Shown here: in pieces, positions 13,276-25,176 of the stretch | How positions within the stretch are numbered: position 1 is the stretch's first letter | Layout: the number at the start of each line of letters is the position of its first letter | Origin: Diadema setosum | Taxonomy: Eukaryota; Echinodermata; Echinoidea; Diadematoida; Diadematidae | Assembly: GCF_964275005.1 (NCBI RefSeq) | Contig: NC_092690.1 | Coordinates: 9,986,010-10,050,009 of the forward strand | Direction of reading: 5' to 3' | DNA: 64,000 nt | Translations under genes and position numbers: made by a program | The notes under the pieces: model-generated | What the model saw: the letters and a program-made list of their open reading frames with translations, nothing else | Told to the model about the DNA's origin: nothing | Databases searched by the model: none

Positions 13276-13567
13276 TGAAGATGTAGTTGGAGAAAATGGA
13301 ACCAACGTTTTTTGGATTCAGCACCTCCAAATTGACAAAGTTAGACCAAAAAAAAAAAAATGGCACAAAAGTCTTACGGGATTACATCGTAACTTCTACT
13401 ACTAGGGAAATAAGGCCCATGAGTTCGACACTAGCGAAAAAGGGCCCATTACAACACTGGGCTTAATGTGTCGATCTCACGGGCCTTGTATGCTTAGTGT
13501 CGAACTCATGGGCCTGTATCACTCGTGGTTTGTATGAAACTGGGGTGTCGAACTCGTGACGTGCACC

Positions 13568-14822
13568 AGAATAACTCCTCTTTGCAAGATAGCGAACACA
13601 GCACAGGGACATCACTGACCCAAAGCACACATCTCTATGCTTTCTGAAAATCTAAATGCGCTGCTTTCCGTGAATCTGTGCACCATTAATCATGCACTGT
13701 AAGGCCTGTTCACATAATTGTTTATATGCCAAAATATAACAAAATGTCGTGAGAACAGCAAAAGATTCATATACCTTTGTATTGCCATAAACAACCAGAT
13801 GTATGAGCTATTACATCTAAAGGGGCAAGCAAGGTTTTTAGAGTATACTTCTGTAAGGAGATCGCCAATCAGTACTGATCGAACAGCATAATGACATTTT
13901 GTTAACTACATTACAAGGATGGCACAAGAAGTCATGAGCTTGAATTTAAAGATCGGAACAACTACAACGCATTTTCTATTTGCTAGATAACTGTTTGAGA
14001 ATTAATAAAAGAATGACAATCTATTTATGAAAATAACTGGTATATATGCCAAAATACATTTGTTCATAATGTTACTTAAGTGCTTTTACCTGTATATTAT
14101 AACTCATCTATAAATCCCATCTTACTATCAAGATTTCGTTTTTCTATGCTGTGATTGAAATGATTGTATTATAGCTTTATAGCTAGGTATATTTGAATCA
14201 AAATTACGTCCTGTGCTATTCTATCAACAAAATTAATACATTTTTGATCAAAGGTACTGTCCCTTCCGTACTCAATGCAAGATCTCCATTGAATGAAGTA
14301 TTATTTGCTTATGATCAGAAGGAAAGTAAGTACTCACCGAAACAGGGTATACAAAGCGAGAGGCACAGAAAAATAAACAAAACGAGGTTGAACGTCCATC
14401 GTTCACTTTCTGCTAAGATAATAGTAACGGACGACTTCATTTTGACAAACTTTGATGCTGGCATATTTTCATCGAAAGGGAAACAATCCAAAGTGACGCA
14501 AATGGCGAGTGGTAAGATGTCTGAAGAGTTTCAACATTCGCCTTCAGTTTTATTATATCCTCTTTATCATATTTTCAGTAGACAGCGTTCGTCAGCGTTC
14601 AAGCGAAACAGAGAGTGTGAGTTCTATCGCTTGTACAATAGATTTCAGAGTTCACTAACAAGGGTAGGCTGTGCCTGCTTGTATGGAATCATACAAACTA
14701 CCAATACCAAACTCGGTTGTCCACAGGATTGTCATAGTCCTATTTTGAAGTGCTTGTGATAAGCAGTACATTCTATGAAAACTGTGGGAAAGGATGACAT
14801 GAACGAGTATGCATAATTATTA
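13568..14822. other. No recognised gene; one unassigned 188-codon open frame
   Basis: A + strand frame stays open from 14193 to 14759. It has no in-frame ATG until the last half (MASGK and MSEEF region near 14500) and no domain that I recognise. It ends just before the MITE at 14823. It could be a chance frame or part of an exon; nothing else here was supported. Confidence 0.3.
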
Positions 14823-15547
14823 TGTGACCCTACACCACAAAGCTAACGAAAAGTCGTCACACATGGATTTTTAGTTAGGGACAGATTCTGAAAGAGCAGT
14901 CTCTTAGCTGTGAAATGATTTATTACTCAATACAAATTGACTCTCCTAACATATATAGATATTGGAAAGAAAGCACACACTCTGAGAAAAATGTGAAGTG
15001 AGAAAAGAAGCTCCGAAGTACAGGGTCTAGTCTCGCGCTTAATCTTTACTAAGCTGTACTACCTGTGCGATGAAAAGGAAAAAAAAAAACAACAACAACA
15101 ACAAAACAAACAAACAAGCAAACAGGATGTTAACCACAGCAGCAACAACAAGGAAGGAACTATTAGACTAGGCTCAAATTAGGCATGTTCTATTAACACA
15201 TTCTGTCCTTGATTTGTCTCAACTTATAATGCAGTAGCATTATCCTTCCAAAAGTTATTAGAGTTAAAAGTGAAGAGTGTGCAAAGGATTTTCAAGAAAT
15301 GAAAATGGGCTTTTGACACACCTCGCACTATATACTCTACCAAAAAAGGGTTGTAGAAAAACTGCTGAAAGCCAAATTTCCCATTCTTTTTACGATCTCA
15401 AGCTCAAGAATAATGTAGAAGAAGAGCTCTTTCAGAAAATGTGGAAAACTCAGTATTGACTTGGCTGACCCGTTTCACTTTTTCTTTTAGTCCTCATGTA
15501 TAATCAAGGGGTGTGACTTTTTGTTGGTTTTGTGATGCACGGTCACA
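14823..15547 (-). mobile_element. TGTGACC MITE, diverged copy (725 bp)
   Basis: Starts TGTGACCCTACACCACAAAG and ends with the inverse TGATGCACGGTCACA, flanked by TA on both sides. Interior segments match the other copies, for example GATATTGGAAAGAAAGCACA and CTGAAAGAGCAG. Orientation is the same as the copy at 56030. It has no coding capacity, and the TA flanks suggest a Tc1/mariner-type origin. Confidence 0.75.
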
Positions 15548-16049
15548 TATGTAATGATAAATGCATAGTGATTAAAAAAAAAGATCTAAAATGGCATTAA
15601 AACGCTTTATCCTGCCGGGACAGCTCCTGTTAGAAACAAAGCACCAAAGAGGTTAGTTATCGCATTCTTCATCAGCGACCAGGATGCTATGCGATGCTCC
15701 CAGAATTGAAACTACTTTTGGAAAATCTTTCCATGGGTTCTGTATGCAAGCATATAATTATGCTTAAATGATGTACAACAGCGCTTTCACTCTAAAACAT
15801 CGCACGTAATTAAAGGCATAGTTATTAGAATCTCAGTAAGTTAATGATTGATTCAGTGTCTAAACTTCGACAAATAAACTGCTTGCGGGAACTCTGAACA
15901 GTGAAATAATTTGTTGAAATTTCCTGTAGCTACCTAATATTCATGAAGTGTTACACCGATCTTTAGCATTATGTTCATAATCCTTGAATTTATTCATGAC
16001 AACCATTCTCTACAGCAAAACTCATTATACACATATATGATTGTATATA
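15548..16049. other. No gene seen
   Basis: AT-rich sequence between a MITE and a tandem repeat. No feature was recognised. Confidence 0.4.
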
Positions 16050-16860
16050 GCTGAAAAGAGTCATGGCTAATTTCTCTTGCAATGGAGATAATACACAACA
16101 GAGATATCCAAAACACCAAAGCCAGTTATTTCATTCAGTAAACAGCCCCCAGACTGTAGCTCTAAAGTGCCTCCCTCTCCCCGCACATGTAATTTTATTC
16201 AGCTGAAGGAGACTTATTAATTTCTTTTACAATGATACCCGAAACACGTAAGGCCGTAATTTAGTCCTGTACAGGGCCCTAAACAGCAGCCCTGAAGGGC
16301 CTCTAATCCCATTCCTACAAGAGATATCCAAAACTCCAAAGCCAGTTGTTAAATCCTTAACGGGGCCCCAGACAATGGCCCCACAAAGTGCCCCACATAT
16401 AATTTTGTTTAGCTGAAAAGAGTAATTGCTAATTTCATTTGCAATGGAAACGGGCTCTTTATACACGACGGAGATAACAAAAACATCAAAACTAATAATT
16501 CCATCCTGTAAGGGGCCCTAGACAGCAGCCCCAAAATGCTCCCATCCCCATAACATACAGCATGTCAAATTTTATCGATCTCTTACGTTAGTTTGTCGGA
16601 GACTTGCACGGAGGCCTACACAACATAGATATCCCCAAAGCTAGTTATTTCACTTTGTACGGGGCCCCAATAGTTCTAAAGTGCCCCCTACCCCGCACAT
16701 GTGAATTTATCTAGCTGATAGAGACATGGCCATTTATTAATTTCTATTGCAATGATACCTGAAACACGTAAGCCCATAAATAAATTACAGTCCTGTGCAG
16801 AGTCCTAGACGGTAGCCCTGAAGGGGCACTAAATCCATTATCTGATATATTCACCAGAAG
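16050..16860 (+). repeat. Diverged tandem repeat with GGGGCCC blocks
   Basis: The words GAGATATCCAAAACACCAAAGCC near 16102 and its variants near 16320, 16470 and 16625 recur at 150-218 bp. Each is followed by a GGGGCCCNAGACAGCAGCCC-type block and an AGCTGAAAAGAGT...AATTTC segment. There is no coding potential. The units are old and uneven, so exact boundaries are approximate. Confidence 0.6.
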
Positions 16861-17017
16861 AAAAACACGATTTGTTTGTTGTTTTTTTTGTACTTAAGAA
16901 GTTTTTACTGTGAGTAACAAATGCAGATGCATCAATGACAATGTCTTTCTTCGCATGATTAATTCCACTATTTTCCCTTTCTCCTCTAGCTTCCTTTTCG
17001 AAATTGTTATTCAAAAC

Positions 17018-18258
17018 CTGGGCCCCGCTGATTGAAAGTTTGCGTTTAAACGCAACTCAAAAATCAAAGGCAAATCCTCCAAATCGCACGCAACTTTTTG
17101 CGTTTAAACGCAAGTCTGCTACTGAAAGGACTTGCGTTTGACTTCCTACGCAAATATCAAACACAAATTTAATGAATCAAACGCAACTTTGCGTGTGATT
17201 CTGATCTAACGCAAAGTTGCGTTTGAATCATAATGGTCAATAAAAAATCCGATATTGTAGTAAAAACGGCGTTGTCACCTCTAGTATATGCTGAATTTTT
17301 GTTAAACAAAGCATTATGTAACTTTGTAGAGTGAAGCAGTTGGAGAAATTCATATGTAAGTCTGTTCTCATAAAGTGAAAAAAAAAATGTAGTCAGTTGA
17401 TAAAAGTTACACTTTCTATAACACTGACTGTACGGAAACGAATGACCACCCTCCCCACCCCCCCCCCCACCCCTTGGTCGTCGTCTACCGAAGATAGCGT
17501 TGCATGTACATCCACATGATGTATGCACACGTACACGTACACATCTACAGCAAAGTGTTCATAGAGATACCTGGAATGCTGTATATAGGCGACAACCCTG
17601 CTAAAATTGAAATCATACACTTTCTATCGTAATTACCGACTTTTTTTTCACGATCAGTAATTTGTGTAAGAAAGATCTCGTAATTCGCACATGTCAGAAA
17701 CTATACAAAGTGTAAACTACAAGATGCGATAATGGGATCATAAAAAATCCTTTGCCAATGAACTCGCGACAGCTTTAGATGATCTCATAGTCCCACTAAA
17801 TGATTTCAACGTCATATCGCATTTTTTTTTTCAGGGACTGAAGTCAGCATGAACATGAACATGGAAATTCTGCATTTATCGAGTGCCCTAGCCATTTCAA
17901 TCTGAAATCAGTGTTCTGTAAAACATCATTACTCACGTTTTTGACATATATTTGCGTATTTTAGCGTACTTTTCAGTACTTACAGCCGTCGCGACGGCGG
18001 TAAGCAGGCGACGCGTCGCCTACTTACATTGCAGCAGGCGACACGTCGCCTGTTGCGATGTACAGCCATTGCGCTTGATATTTGTAGAGATTATTTCTGC
18101 TAATTTCAGCCTAAGATCTAAATAACGAACAAGAATAGAACGCAATTCTTTTCAAGCATCGGAACGTAGGGATCTAACGCAATTTGCTGGCGATACTTGC
18201 GCTTGATGTGAAGTTGCGTTTAATCGCACGACGAGATTATAGCAACACGGCCCTGATC
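17018..18258. mobile_element. Inverted-repeat element rich in TTGCGTTTAAACGCAA
   Basis: The left end (GGGCCCCGCTGATTGAAAG) and right end (minus strand AGGGCCGTGTTGCTATAATC) are weak inverses. Both subterminal regions carry many short palindromic units such as TTGCGTTTAAACGCAA and AAACGCAACTTTGCG. The centre holds a G/C run near 17459 and the hairpins at 17991-18056. A degenerate non-autonomous TIR element is inferred. Confidence 0.45.
17991..18056. repeat. Two adjacent GC-rich perfect hairpins
   Basis: CAGGCGACGCGTCGCCT and CAGGCGACACGTCGCCTG lie about 35 bp apart, preceded by GCCGTCGCGACGGC. All three are near-perfect short palindromes in otherwise AT-rich sequence. Confidence 0.6.
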
Positions 18259-19201
18259 TGAAAGTCTAATCTTTTTCAGAAGGCCGATTGTCCTGCTCAG
18301 TGTTACATTCAGGATTACACTCGTGGTCATTTCAAGTACGAATAGTTGGGCAGTTCAGTTGCTCTCTAGATCTCTCATGGAAAAAAAAATGGAAAGTGTT
18401 GTCGTGAATGGCATACCATAAGGGAATCAGATGTATTACTATTCTTCTTTATAAAAAGCAATTCATCTATCTCTATGGTGTCTAGTTAATTGCATCCTAA
18501 TTGGCTAAAACCCGGCAGCTGTTCCGTAATGTATACATGGTGTATTGCTGTTTAGTTAATTGCTCCGTGATTGGTTTAAACCCTATGCATGGATGCATGG
18601 TTGTTCCAGTAATAACACTTCGGCCTGTACGAGCGACAACCATCTAGGCGTTCTAAGGATTGGGTTCTGATTGGTTAAAACCTGACATCCATTCCATATC
18701 TGTACAGTTGCATGGTTGTTATTTGGTGACAGGCATGTGGTCACAGACTCCATTCTCATGTCAGTGGACATTTCCAGGTGATTACGTGGACCGTGTGATT
18801 TTAGCTTTTAAGTGATTGACTATTATTGTTTGAATAGGCCTAAGTGATTATTATTGTACTGTAATGACAAATCCTACGAGTCTGTACCATCAATATTGCT
18901 GTTAATCAAATCTGAACATCAATATATTGGTTCTTTTGTGCGATCATTCTCAGTTTGATTTTGGTCGTAACACTGCCCAAGGGCCCCAAGCCAGGTTCAG
19001 TTATACGTAATAAATGTACAAACAGGGAGGTGTACCACCGTCCTCTGAACGGTATAAATAATAGTTACGTACACACGCTGTTCCTAAGCTTTAAAACTTA
19101 ACTCTCGATGACAAGCTTGTAGCTTAGCGCCGTGTGGACGCACTCGAGAGTTAGCAAGCTCAAAGTTTAGTCGATGATTAGAAGCACCATAAAACATCTT
19201 G
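18259..19201. other. No gene; three spaced ATTGG...AAACC copies
   Basis: ATTGGCTAAAACC, ATTGGTTTAAACC and ATTGGTTAAAACC occur at 18500, 18570 and 18670, each with related flanks such as TTAGTTAATTGC and GCATGGTTGTT. This looks like a short degenerate tandem repeat. The reverse complement of ATTGG is the CCAAT word, but no gene start is recognisable here. Confidence 0.35.
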
Positions 19202-20296
19202 CACTCTTATTTCTTCAACGTCAAAAATAACTCGGAAAGTGTGAAATGTGATTCGGAAATGGCGCCAGCTGGGAGTCAACTCCTTCCGAGTGAAAGCTAC
19301 TCGGACTTCCGAGTCACTTTCCGAGTCATTTCTGTGGCGTCAAATTAACTCGGAAAGTGTCAAACTTGACTCGGAAAGATCACAATTTCACTCTGATGCG
19401 GTGTCGTTTCCCGCATTGTAAGTAACCCATTTTGGTGTAGTAATGACTCGGATTTGGTGTGCACTTTTCTAGAGAAATGCGGAATGGATGAATACAAAGG
19501 AGTTTCCATCGGTGAGTGCCCACCTCATTCACAACACTCATATAGATAATTGCCTGAAACATGGTCTAAACAGTCAGTTTTATTTAGGGCAAACTGAACT
19601 TCCGACACGGAGTAATGGCGTAGCCGTAGGGCAGCTCGAATTAGCAATGAAGATCGTATGTGTAGTTCATGCATGTACAGTGGAGGTATAGCTAGGTAGG
19701 TTCACATCACTGTAGATTGGTTCTAACGTATAGCATATAGCCCAGGGCTACGTACAAAAGGTACGAGCTACCGTACGGCCGCCTACGGCTACGCCATTAC
19801 CAGTCAATGTGTCCGTGTCGAAAGTTGATTTTGCCCTAAATTAAACTGACTGTTTAGACCATGTTTCAGGCGATTATTTATAAGAGTTTTGTGAATGAGG
19901 TGGGTAGGCCTACTCACCGATGAAAACTCCTCTGTATTCCTCCATTCCGCATTCCTCTAGAAAAGTGCACACAAAATTGTCCATCTTGAAGATAAACAGT
20001 TGCAAGACATCTCGCGGCCGCGGCGGATCGTCGAGAAATGACGCTTTTTTTCGCGGGGGTACTACGTCACATAGGACACATGACATGTTTTGTCCAATTG
20101 TAGCGCGCGTATGTCATGTACACCGCGCTGGGTATTTCTGAAGTGACTTCTGCCAGTGTAAAAAGTCCGATAACCAAAATGATAACTCGGATTGAGTCAG
20201 CAGTACACGGTTGGTGTTAAATTTACACGGATCGGAGTGGAAAAAATTTTGACTCGGATTCAGAGTTGAAATTTTGACTCGGCAGAAATAAGAGTG
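19202..20296. mobile_element. Foldback element with CACTCTTATTTCT ends
   Basis: Ends are CACTCTTATTTCT and its inverse AGAAATAAGAGTG. Subterminal regions carry repeated ACTCGGAAAGTG or GACTCGGA words in opposite orientation. About 170 bp at 19455-19620 (through GGTCTAAACAGTCAG) recurs inverted at 19800-19985. The arms meet near 19715. No coding capacity or clear target duplication was found. Confidence 0.65.
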
Positions 20297-20297
20297 T

Positions 20298-21560
20298 GGG
20301 GCATTAACATATCACACCTTTCTGGATAAGCTGGCGGGCTTGTTGCGAGTAGGGATTTTCCAGCAGGCAGGAGAATTTTCTGCGGGCGGACAAGGATGTT
20401 GGGCAGTTCCGTACTTGCGTTTTACTCCTAGACGCATGGTAATTCCCTGCTAATTGCGTGTATTCGGTGTGAATTGTGCGAGAGCTTCGAAACCGATCCG
20501 ACATACGGGAACTGCGAAGTACCCGCGTGGGTGCTGCATGCGAGGTGCTGCCGCTAAGGGACTCCTGCTGGTGTTTCGCCGTGCCTGTGAGGGCAAACCC
20601 CCGCGACTCACCCCTAAGGTGTTTTGAGCATGTTAAAGGCCTTGTCACTGCGTGTAGGGAAGCCTTGCGGATTAACTTGCTTGGAAACAAAAAATGCTAT
20701 TCGGACGTCCCAGCATTTGGCCCGGAGCTGCCAAGTCCGATTGACTCGCAACCAAAATTTGAGCATGACCAAAACTTTTTCCGGGTGAGTCGCAGAGATT
20801 CCTCGCAGAGAACGCCAGTAGGAGGCCCGTAGCTGCCGCAAGTCACAAACAGTTGACCCGCTTGAAGTACGTAAGTTGCCCGTGGATCTATGCGTATGCG
20901 CCGGAAGTGCGTGTCATCTGCGGGTATTCTACAAACCTAATACGGGTGTTCTACTGGCAAGGAACAGTGTCGAAACTGCCAATATCCGTGTAGCTGGTCA
21001 GATCTGCGAGCATGAGCGAGCTATACAAGCAAATTGCGTGCGTGATGAGGTTCAGTTACTGCCTTTCTGCTGGTTATTTGAGAGTCGGCTGTGGCCAAGA
21101 TGATGGCATTCTGTGGGACTTCTGCCATATCAAATTCCTTCCAGAGGATTCTTTCACTGAGTTGTCAACCTTCACTCACCACCCATCCGCCTGACAAGCA
21201 CGGCACACGAACTGCAAGTAAGCAGAACGTAAGTAGCACGGGTACAGCAGGTAAGACGCACGCGAAACTCGCCCAAATCCTCGTCCTTGTAAAAAAAAAA
21301 AAAAAAATGTCCTGCGTTCTGGAAAATCCTCACACGCAACAAGCCCACCTAGCTTGCCCGGAAAGGTGTGACAGGGGCTAAACTGGCTGCGAGAAAATAT
21401 GATTTGCGTGCGCAACTCCGGGTAACTACGGGTGAGATACGTGCTAGGTACTGTCATGTGCGGGTCATCTGCGGGACCCCCAGGTAGTAAAAACTGTTCT
21501 TCTCAAGTCGCACGCAGGGCGCACGCAAGGCTTGCCCGGAAAGGTGTGACAGGGCCTTTA
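20298..21560. mobile_element. TIR element(s), GGCCTTGTCAC/GTGACAGGGCC ends
   Basis: Left end TTAAAGGCCTTGTCAC at about 20634 and right end GTGACAGGGCCTTTA at about 21560 are inverse, and both can be read with a TTA flank as in PIF/Harbinger-like elements. A related terminus in the opposite sense lies at 20298-20360 and again at 21310-21375. Two overlapping or nested copies are therefore likely. The frames here are GC-driven and show no known domain. Confidence 0.5.
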
Positions 21561-21654
21561 GAGTTAGGTGCGCGTGTGAACCCATGCACGAGTCTAGCTT
21601 ATCATCGATAATTGAGTTTTTGACCTAAACTTCATGTTTGGCAACTGTGTGTAT

Positions 21655-22121
21655 TAAAGGAGACCTCCGGATGATTTTCAGATTTCTTCATTTGAACAAG
21701 TATAGATTAGTTATACTGAGAACAGAATTTCAGAATTTGCGATAATCGGAACGAAGAATAAGAATATTTTCAAAATTTAGAACAAATTGAAATGAACAAG
21801 GATGATGACATCATTGGCAGAGTCACCATAAGAATGCATGAGTTGGGGCTCAAGGAAGCAGAACAAAAGAAGAAGGCATGCATACATTACACACAGGTGA
21901 ACTCGCAAGCAAGTGGTATTGTAATGGAATACTGCTACATTTCTAAAATATGTGAACCTCCTATGTCATCATCCTTGTTCAGTGTAATTTGTTTAAGGTT
22001 TTTCAAAGTATTGTTTCTCTGCTCAAGAACCACAATAAATTCCACAAATCTATACATGGAGTTGTCAATATATGTACTACATGATGTGAAATTATGAAAA
22101 TCGTCTGGAATGTCCCTTTAA
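21655..22121. mobile_element. MITE with TTAAAGG...CCTTTAA ends
   Basis: The left end TTAAAGGAGACCTCCGGATG, followed by ATTTTCAG, and the right end, minus strand TTTAAAGGGACATTCCAGAC followed by GATTTTCA, form an imperfect TIR. Inner segments AACAAGGATGATGACATC and its inverse near 21960 extend the pairing. About 465 bp, non-coding. Confidence 0.65.
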
Positions 22122-22379
22122 AATGTTCTCGAACAAGTCTCACTGAAGTGCGTGCTGCTGTGTGGTGCTGAATGATGATTTGCAATATATCTACGATTGC
22201 ACTATTAAAAAGTAACTGATAGCAAAATGTTGTTACACTATCATCTACCAATTGTATGCAAACACTTTCATTTTCGATGTTAGAATGCATATACTACACA
22301 AATCAAAAATATAGATGTAACCATGCATAAAACCTCCCAAAACCCAGCAATAATAAATTGTCGCAAGCCCTGATTTTAC

Positions 22380-24159
22380 GGGTGCACGTCACGAGACCGA
22401 CACCCACGAGTCATACAGCCCACAAGTTATACAGCTCACAAGTCATACAGCCCACGAGTTATACAGCTCACAAGTCATACAGCCCACCAGTTATACAGCC
22501 CACGAGTTCGACACTGAGTAAATAAAGCCCACGAGTTCGACATCAAGGAAAATAAGCCCAGGAGTTATACGGCTCACGAGATCGACACTACGCACAAAAG
22601 GCTCATGAGACCGACAGTAAGCAAACAAAGCCCACGAGACCGACACTACACTGAAAAGGTCCACGAGACCGACGCTACGCATACAAGGCTCACGAGACCG
22701 ACATTACGCAAAAGAGGTTCACGAGACCGACACTAAGCAAAGAAGGCCCACGAGACCGACAGGATGAACAGCGCCACCTATAGACCAATAAATTGTATAG
22801 GGTGTCCTGATACTTAGCATATTATAGGAAGATATGAGAGATGGAAAAGAAGAGTTGCCATCTCCGGCAGGGTGTAACCCCATCAGTTGCCCCCCCCCCC
22901 CCCCTGAAATGATCAGGATCTTTAATTGTGTTTGCATGGGTGTTTGTTTGTGAAAAAATGAACAAAGTACAGTAAAAGTGTGTAACAGATCTTTCCACAG
23001 TAAACCTGCGAGGTGTTCAATTAGTATTAATTAGAAATGAAAAATAACGTAATCGTCTATTAAGGTAGCGTAAGGGATTCGGAAAAAATTAGATGCATCC
23101 ATGAAAACAGCTATTGTATTTCACGAAAAATGTACTGTTTGGAGGAGAATAACACAAGCCACAAATTGAGGTGAATCCCTGCGATATAAAACGTTTTAAT
23201 CAGTAGCACTACATTACAGTTACAGAGAAAATTACAAATAGATCTTACTGCAAAACTTCCATGCAGGAGGGTATAAAATCTAAAATAGAATAAGTAACTA
23301 GTGAATCGGGAAAGAGAAGAGGTAAAAATTATATCCTGTCCATCTTCTAGCTAAAAACTGGGAAAGCCTATTAAAATAGCACGATGGCATTATCAAAGCT
23401 TTAAAATTAATCCGTACATCGTTCTTGCCCTCTTTTTAATTCATGTGTGGGTTTTGGGGTCTTTTTTTTTTGGGGGGGGGGATGAAGAATACTATTCTTC
23501 TATTTTTTTTTTTTGGGGGGGGGGGGGCATGAAGAATACAATTCTATTTTTCTACTTGATAACAATGTCGCTCCCTGACACACTTGCCCCCCCCCCCGAA
23601 GTATGTAGAAATACATGTTTGATGTCGTTCATTAAAATTTACAAATTACAACCGCCAGTATGTTATTTTTCCGTTCATGAAACACCCTGTACAGGTGATT
23701 GACATGTAGATGGCGCTGTTTATCCTGTCGGTCTCGTGGGCCTTCTTTGCCTACTGTCGGTCTCGTGAGCTTTCTTTGCTTAGTGTCGGTCTCGTGAGCC
23801 TTTTTAGCTTAGTGTCGGTCTCGTGGGCCTTTTTTGCCTACTGTCGGTCTCGTGGGCTTTCTTTGCCTAGTGTCGGTCTCATGAGCCTTTATTGCTTAGT
23901 GTCGGTCTCGTGGGCTATGTTTGCTTAGTGTCGGTCTCATGAGCCTTTTGTGCGTAGTGTCGGTCTCGTGAGCCGTATAACTCCTGGGCTTATTTTACTT
24001 GATGTCGAACTCGTGGGCTTTATTTACTCAGTGTCGAACTCATGGGCTGTATGACTCCTGAGCCGTATAACTCGTGGGCTGTATGACTCATGAACCTATT
24101 ATTGATGTCGGTCTCGTGGACCGTATGACTCGTGGGTGTCGGTCTCGTGGGATGCCCCC
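22380..24159. mobile_element. Foldback element FB-2, 8-bp target duplication
   Basis: The arms (about 22380-22785 and 23703-24159) consist of tandem ~30-bp units containing CACGAGACCGAC or CACGAGTTCGAC followed by variable ACTAAGCAAAGAAGGC-type filler, in opposite orientation. GATTTTAC lies directly on both sides (22372-22379 and 24160-24167), and the interrupted host MITE has this word once. Termini match those of FB-1. The ~920-bp centre has poly-C/G runs and no recognisable gene. Confidence 0.8.
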
Positions 24160-24748
24160 GATTTTACACGAGGACTCAAATAGGTGAAAGGGTCAACCTA
24201 GATAGTAAATATTGAGTTTTCCTATTTTCTGAAAGAGTAATTCTTGTTCTAAATAACTTTAAAGCTCGGGATCAAAATAAGAATGGGGGGTTGTGTTTTT
24301 TAGCCGTTTTCTAGAAAACATGTAATTGTTGTAGAACGGGGCGAATAGGTATGTGTTGTACATTTCAATTCTTATTCCTTAATCTTTAACACACTTTTCA
24401 CTTTAAACCCTATTATGATAACCTTTAATGGAATGATACTGCTTTGGAAGTGGTAGTACATGTATTTAGGCATGAATAGAATGTGGTGATAGAACAGACT
24501 CAATTTCAGTTTAATCTGATGATCCCTTCAGTGTTGTTGCAGCACTTGTATTTCACTTCTTGTTTTTTTTGTCCTATACATTACGCTGCTAACATGGCTT
24601 GGTAGGACTAAGCCCTTGAATAGACTCTGTACTTCAGAGCCTCTTTTCTCAGTACACGCTTGTACGGAGTGTGTGCTTTCTTTCTAATATTTAGATAAGT
24701 TAGGGTATCCCATTCCAATTGTGTGATACATCATGGTAAGGCTTAAAG

Positions 24749-25102
24749 AGGATGGCTAGTAACTGATTAGTGGGAATCAGTGGGAATGCTGGGGGATGAT
24801 TGTTCCAATTCTTGTGGGATTCATTTAAGAGTACATTAATTGTAATATATATTGTTGTGTGAAACGTATTTGCTTCAGAATGGTCTCGTTAACGATCGTT
24901 AACGATCGTCCCGTCACTGTACAGGCATGCTAACATGGCTGGAAATATTAAACTGCACATTACTTGAATATGAGACCATTCTGAATCAAATAATTTTCAC
25001 ACAACAATATAATGTACTCTTTAATGAATCCTACAAGGATTGATGGAACAATCATCCCCAGCACTCCTACTGATTCCCACTGAACAGTTACTAGCCATCC
25101 CC
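24749..25102. mobile_element. Palindromic MITE inside the split TGTGACC element
   Basis: AGGATGGCTAGTAACTG at the left pairs with CAGTTACTAGCCATCCCC at the right, and the pairing continues almost to the centre near 24905, which reads GTTAACGATCGTTAACGATC. CTTAAAG flanks both sides (24742-24748 and 25103-25109) and is single in the uninterrupted family member (AGCTTAAAG), so it is read as the target duplication. Confidence 0.8.
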
Positions 25103-25176
25103 CTTAAAGTCATCATCCCTTAAGTAAAAATCCATGCCTGGTAAATTAATTGTTGGTTTTATGATGCAGGGTCACA

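Larger units (their letters stand above)
9180..13567. mobile_element. Giant foldback element FB-1 (4.4 kb)
   Basis: The left terminus GGTCATCCCACGAGACCGAC matches the right terminus of FB-2 read on the minus strand. The right terminus, minus strand GGTGCACGTCACGAGTTCGA, matches the left terminus of FB-2. Both ends carry the family words 'cacgagaccgac' and 'catgagtcatacagcc'. Inside lie inverted arms of a second repeat (9255-10110 and 12540-13275). About 2.4 kb of unrecognised centre (10110-12540) has only short frames, none similar to a transposase that I recognise. No target duplication was evident. Confidence 0.6.
22316..25176 (+). mobile_element. TGTGACC MITE, copy split by two later insertions
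   Basis: The left end TGTAACCATGCATAAAACC at 22316 and right end ATGATGCAGGGTCACA at 25176 belong to the TGTGACC family. The left piece (22316-22379) continues into 24160 onward, where the word GATTTTACACGAGGACT matches GATTTTGCGTGAGGACT of the 48540 copy. The body is therefore interrupted by FB-2 (22380-24159) and by a palindromic MITE (24749-25102). Confidence 0.75.

Noticed and set aside
20304..20832. Opposed 118-128 codon frames
   Set aside because: Sit within TIR-element sequence and overlap each other on opposite strands; GC-rich composition explains the lack of stops.
22380..24159. Regular ~30-bp repeats with variable filler, superficially CRISPR-like
   Set aside because: Repeats occur in two inverted arms, the host DNA is eukaryotic, filler is repetitive rather than unique, and the element has a target duplication.
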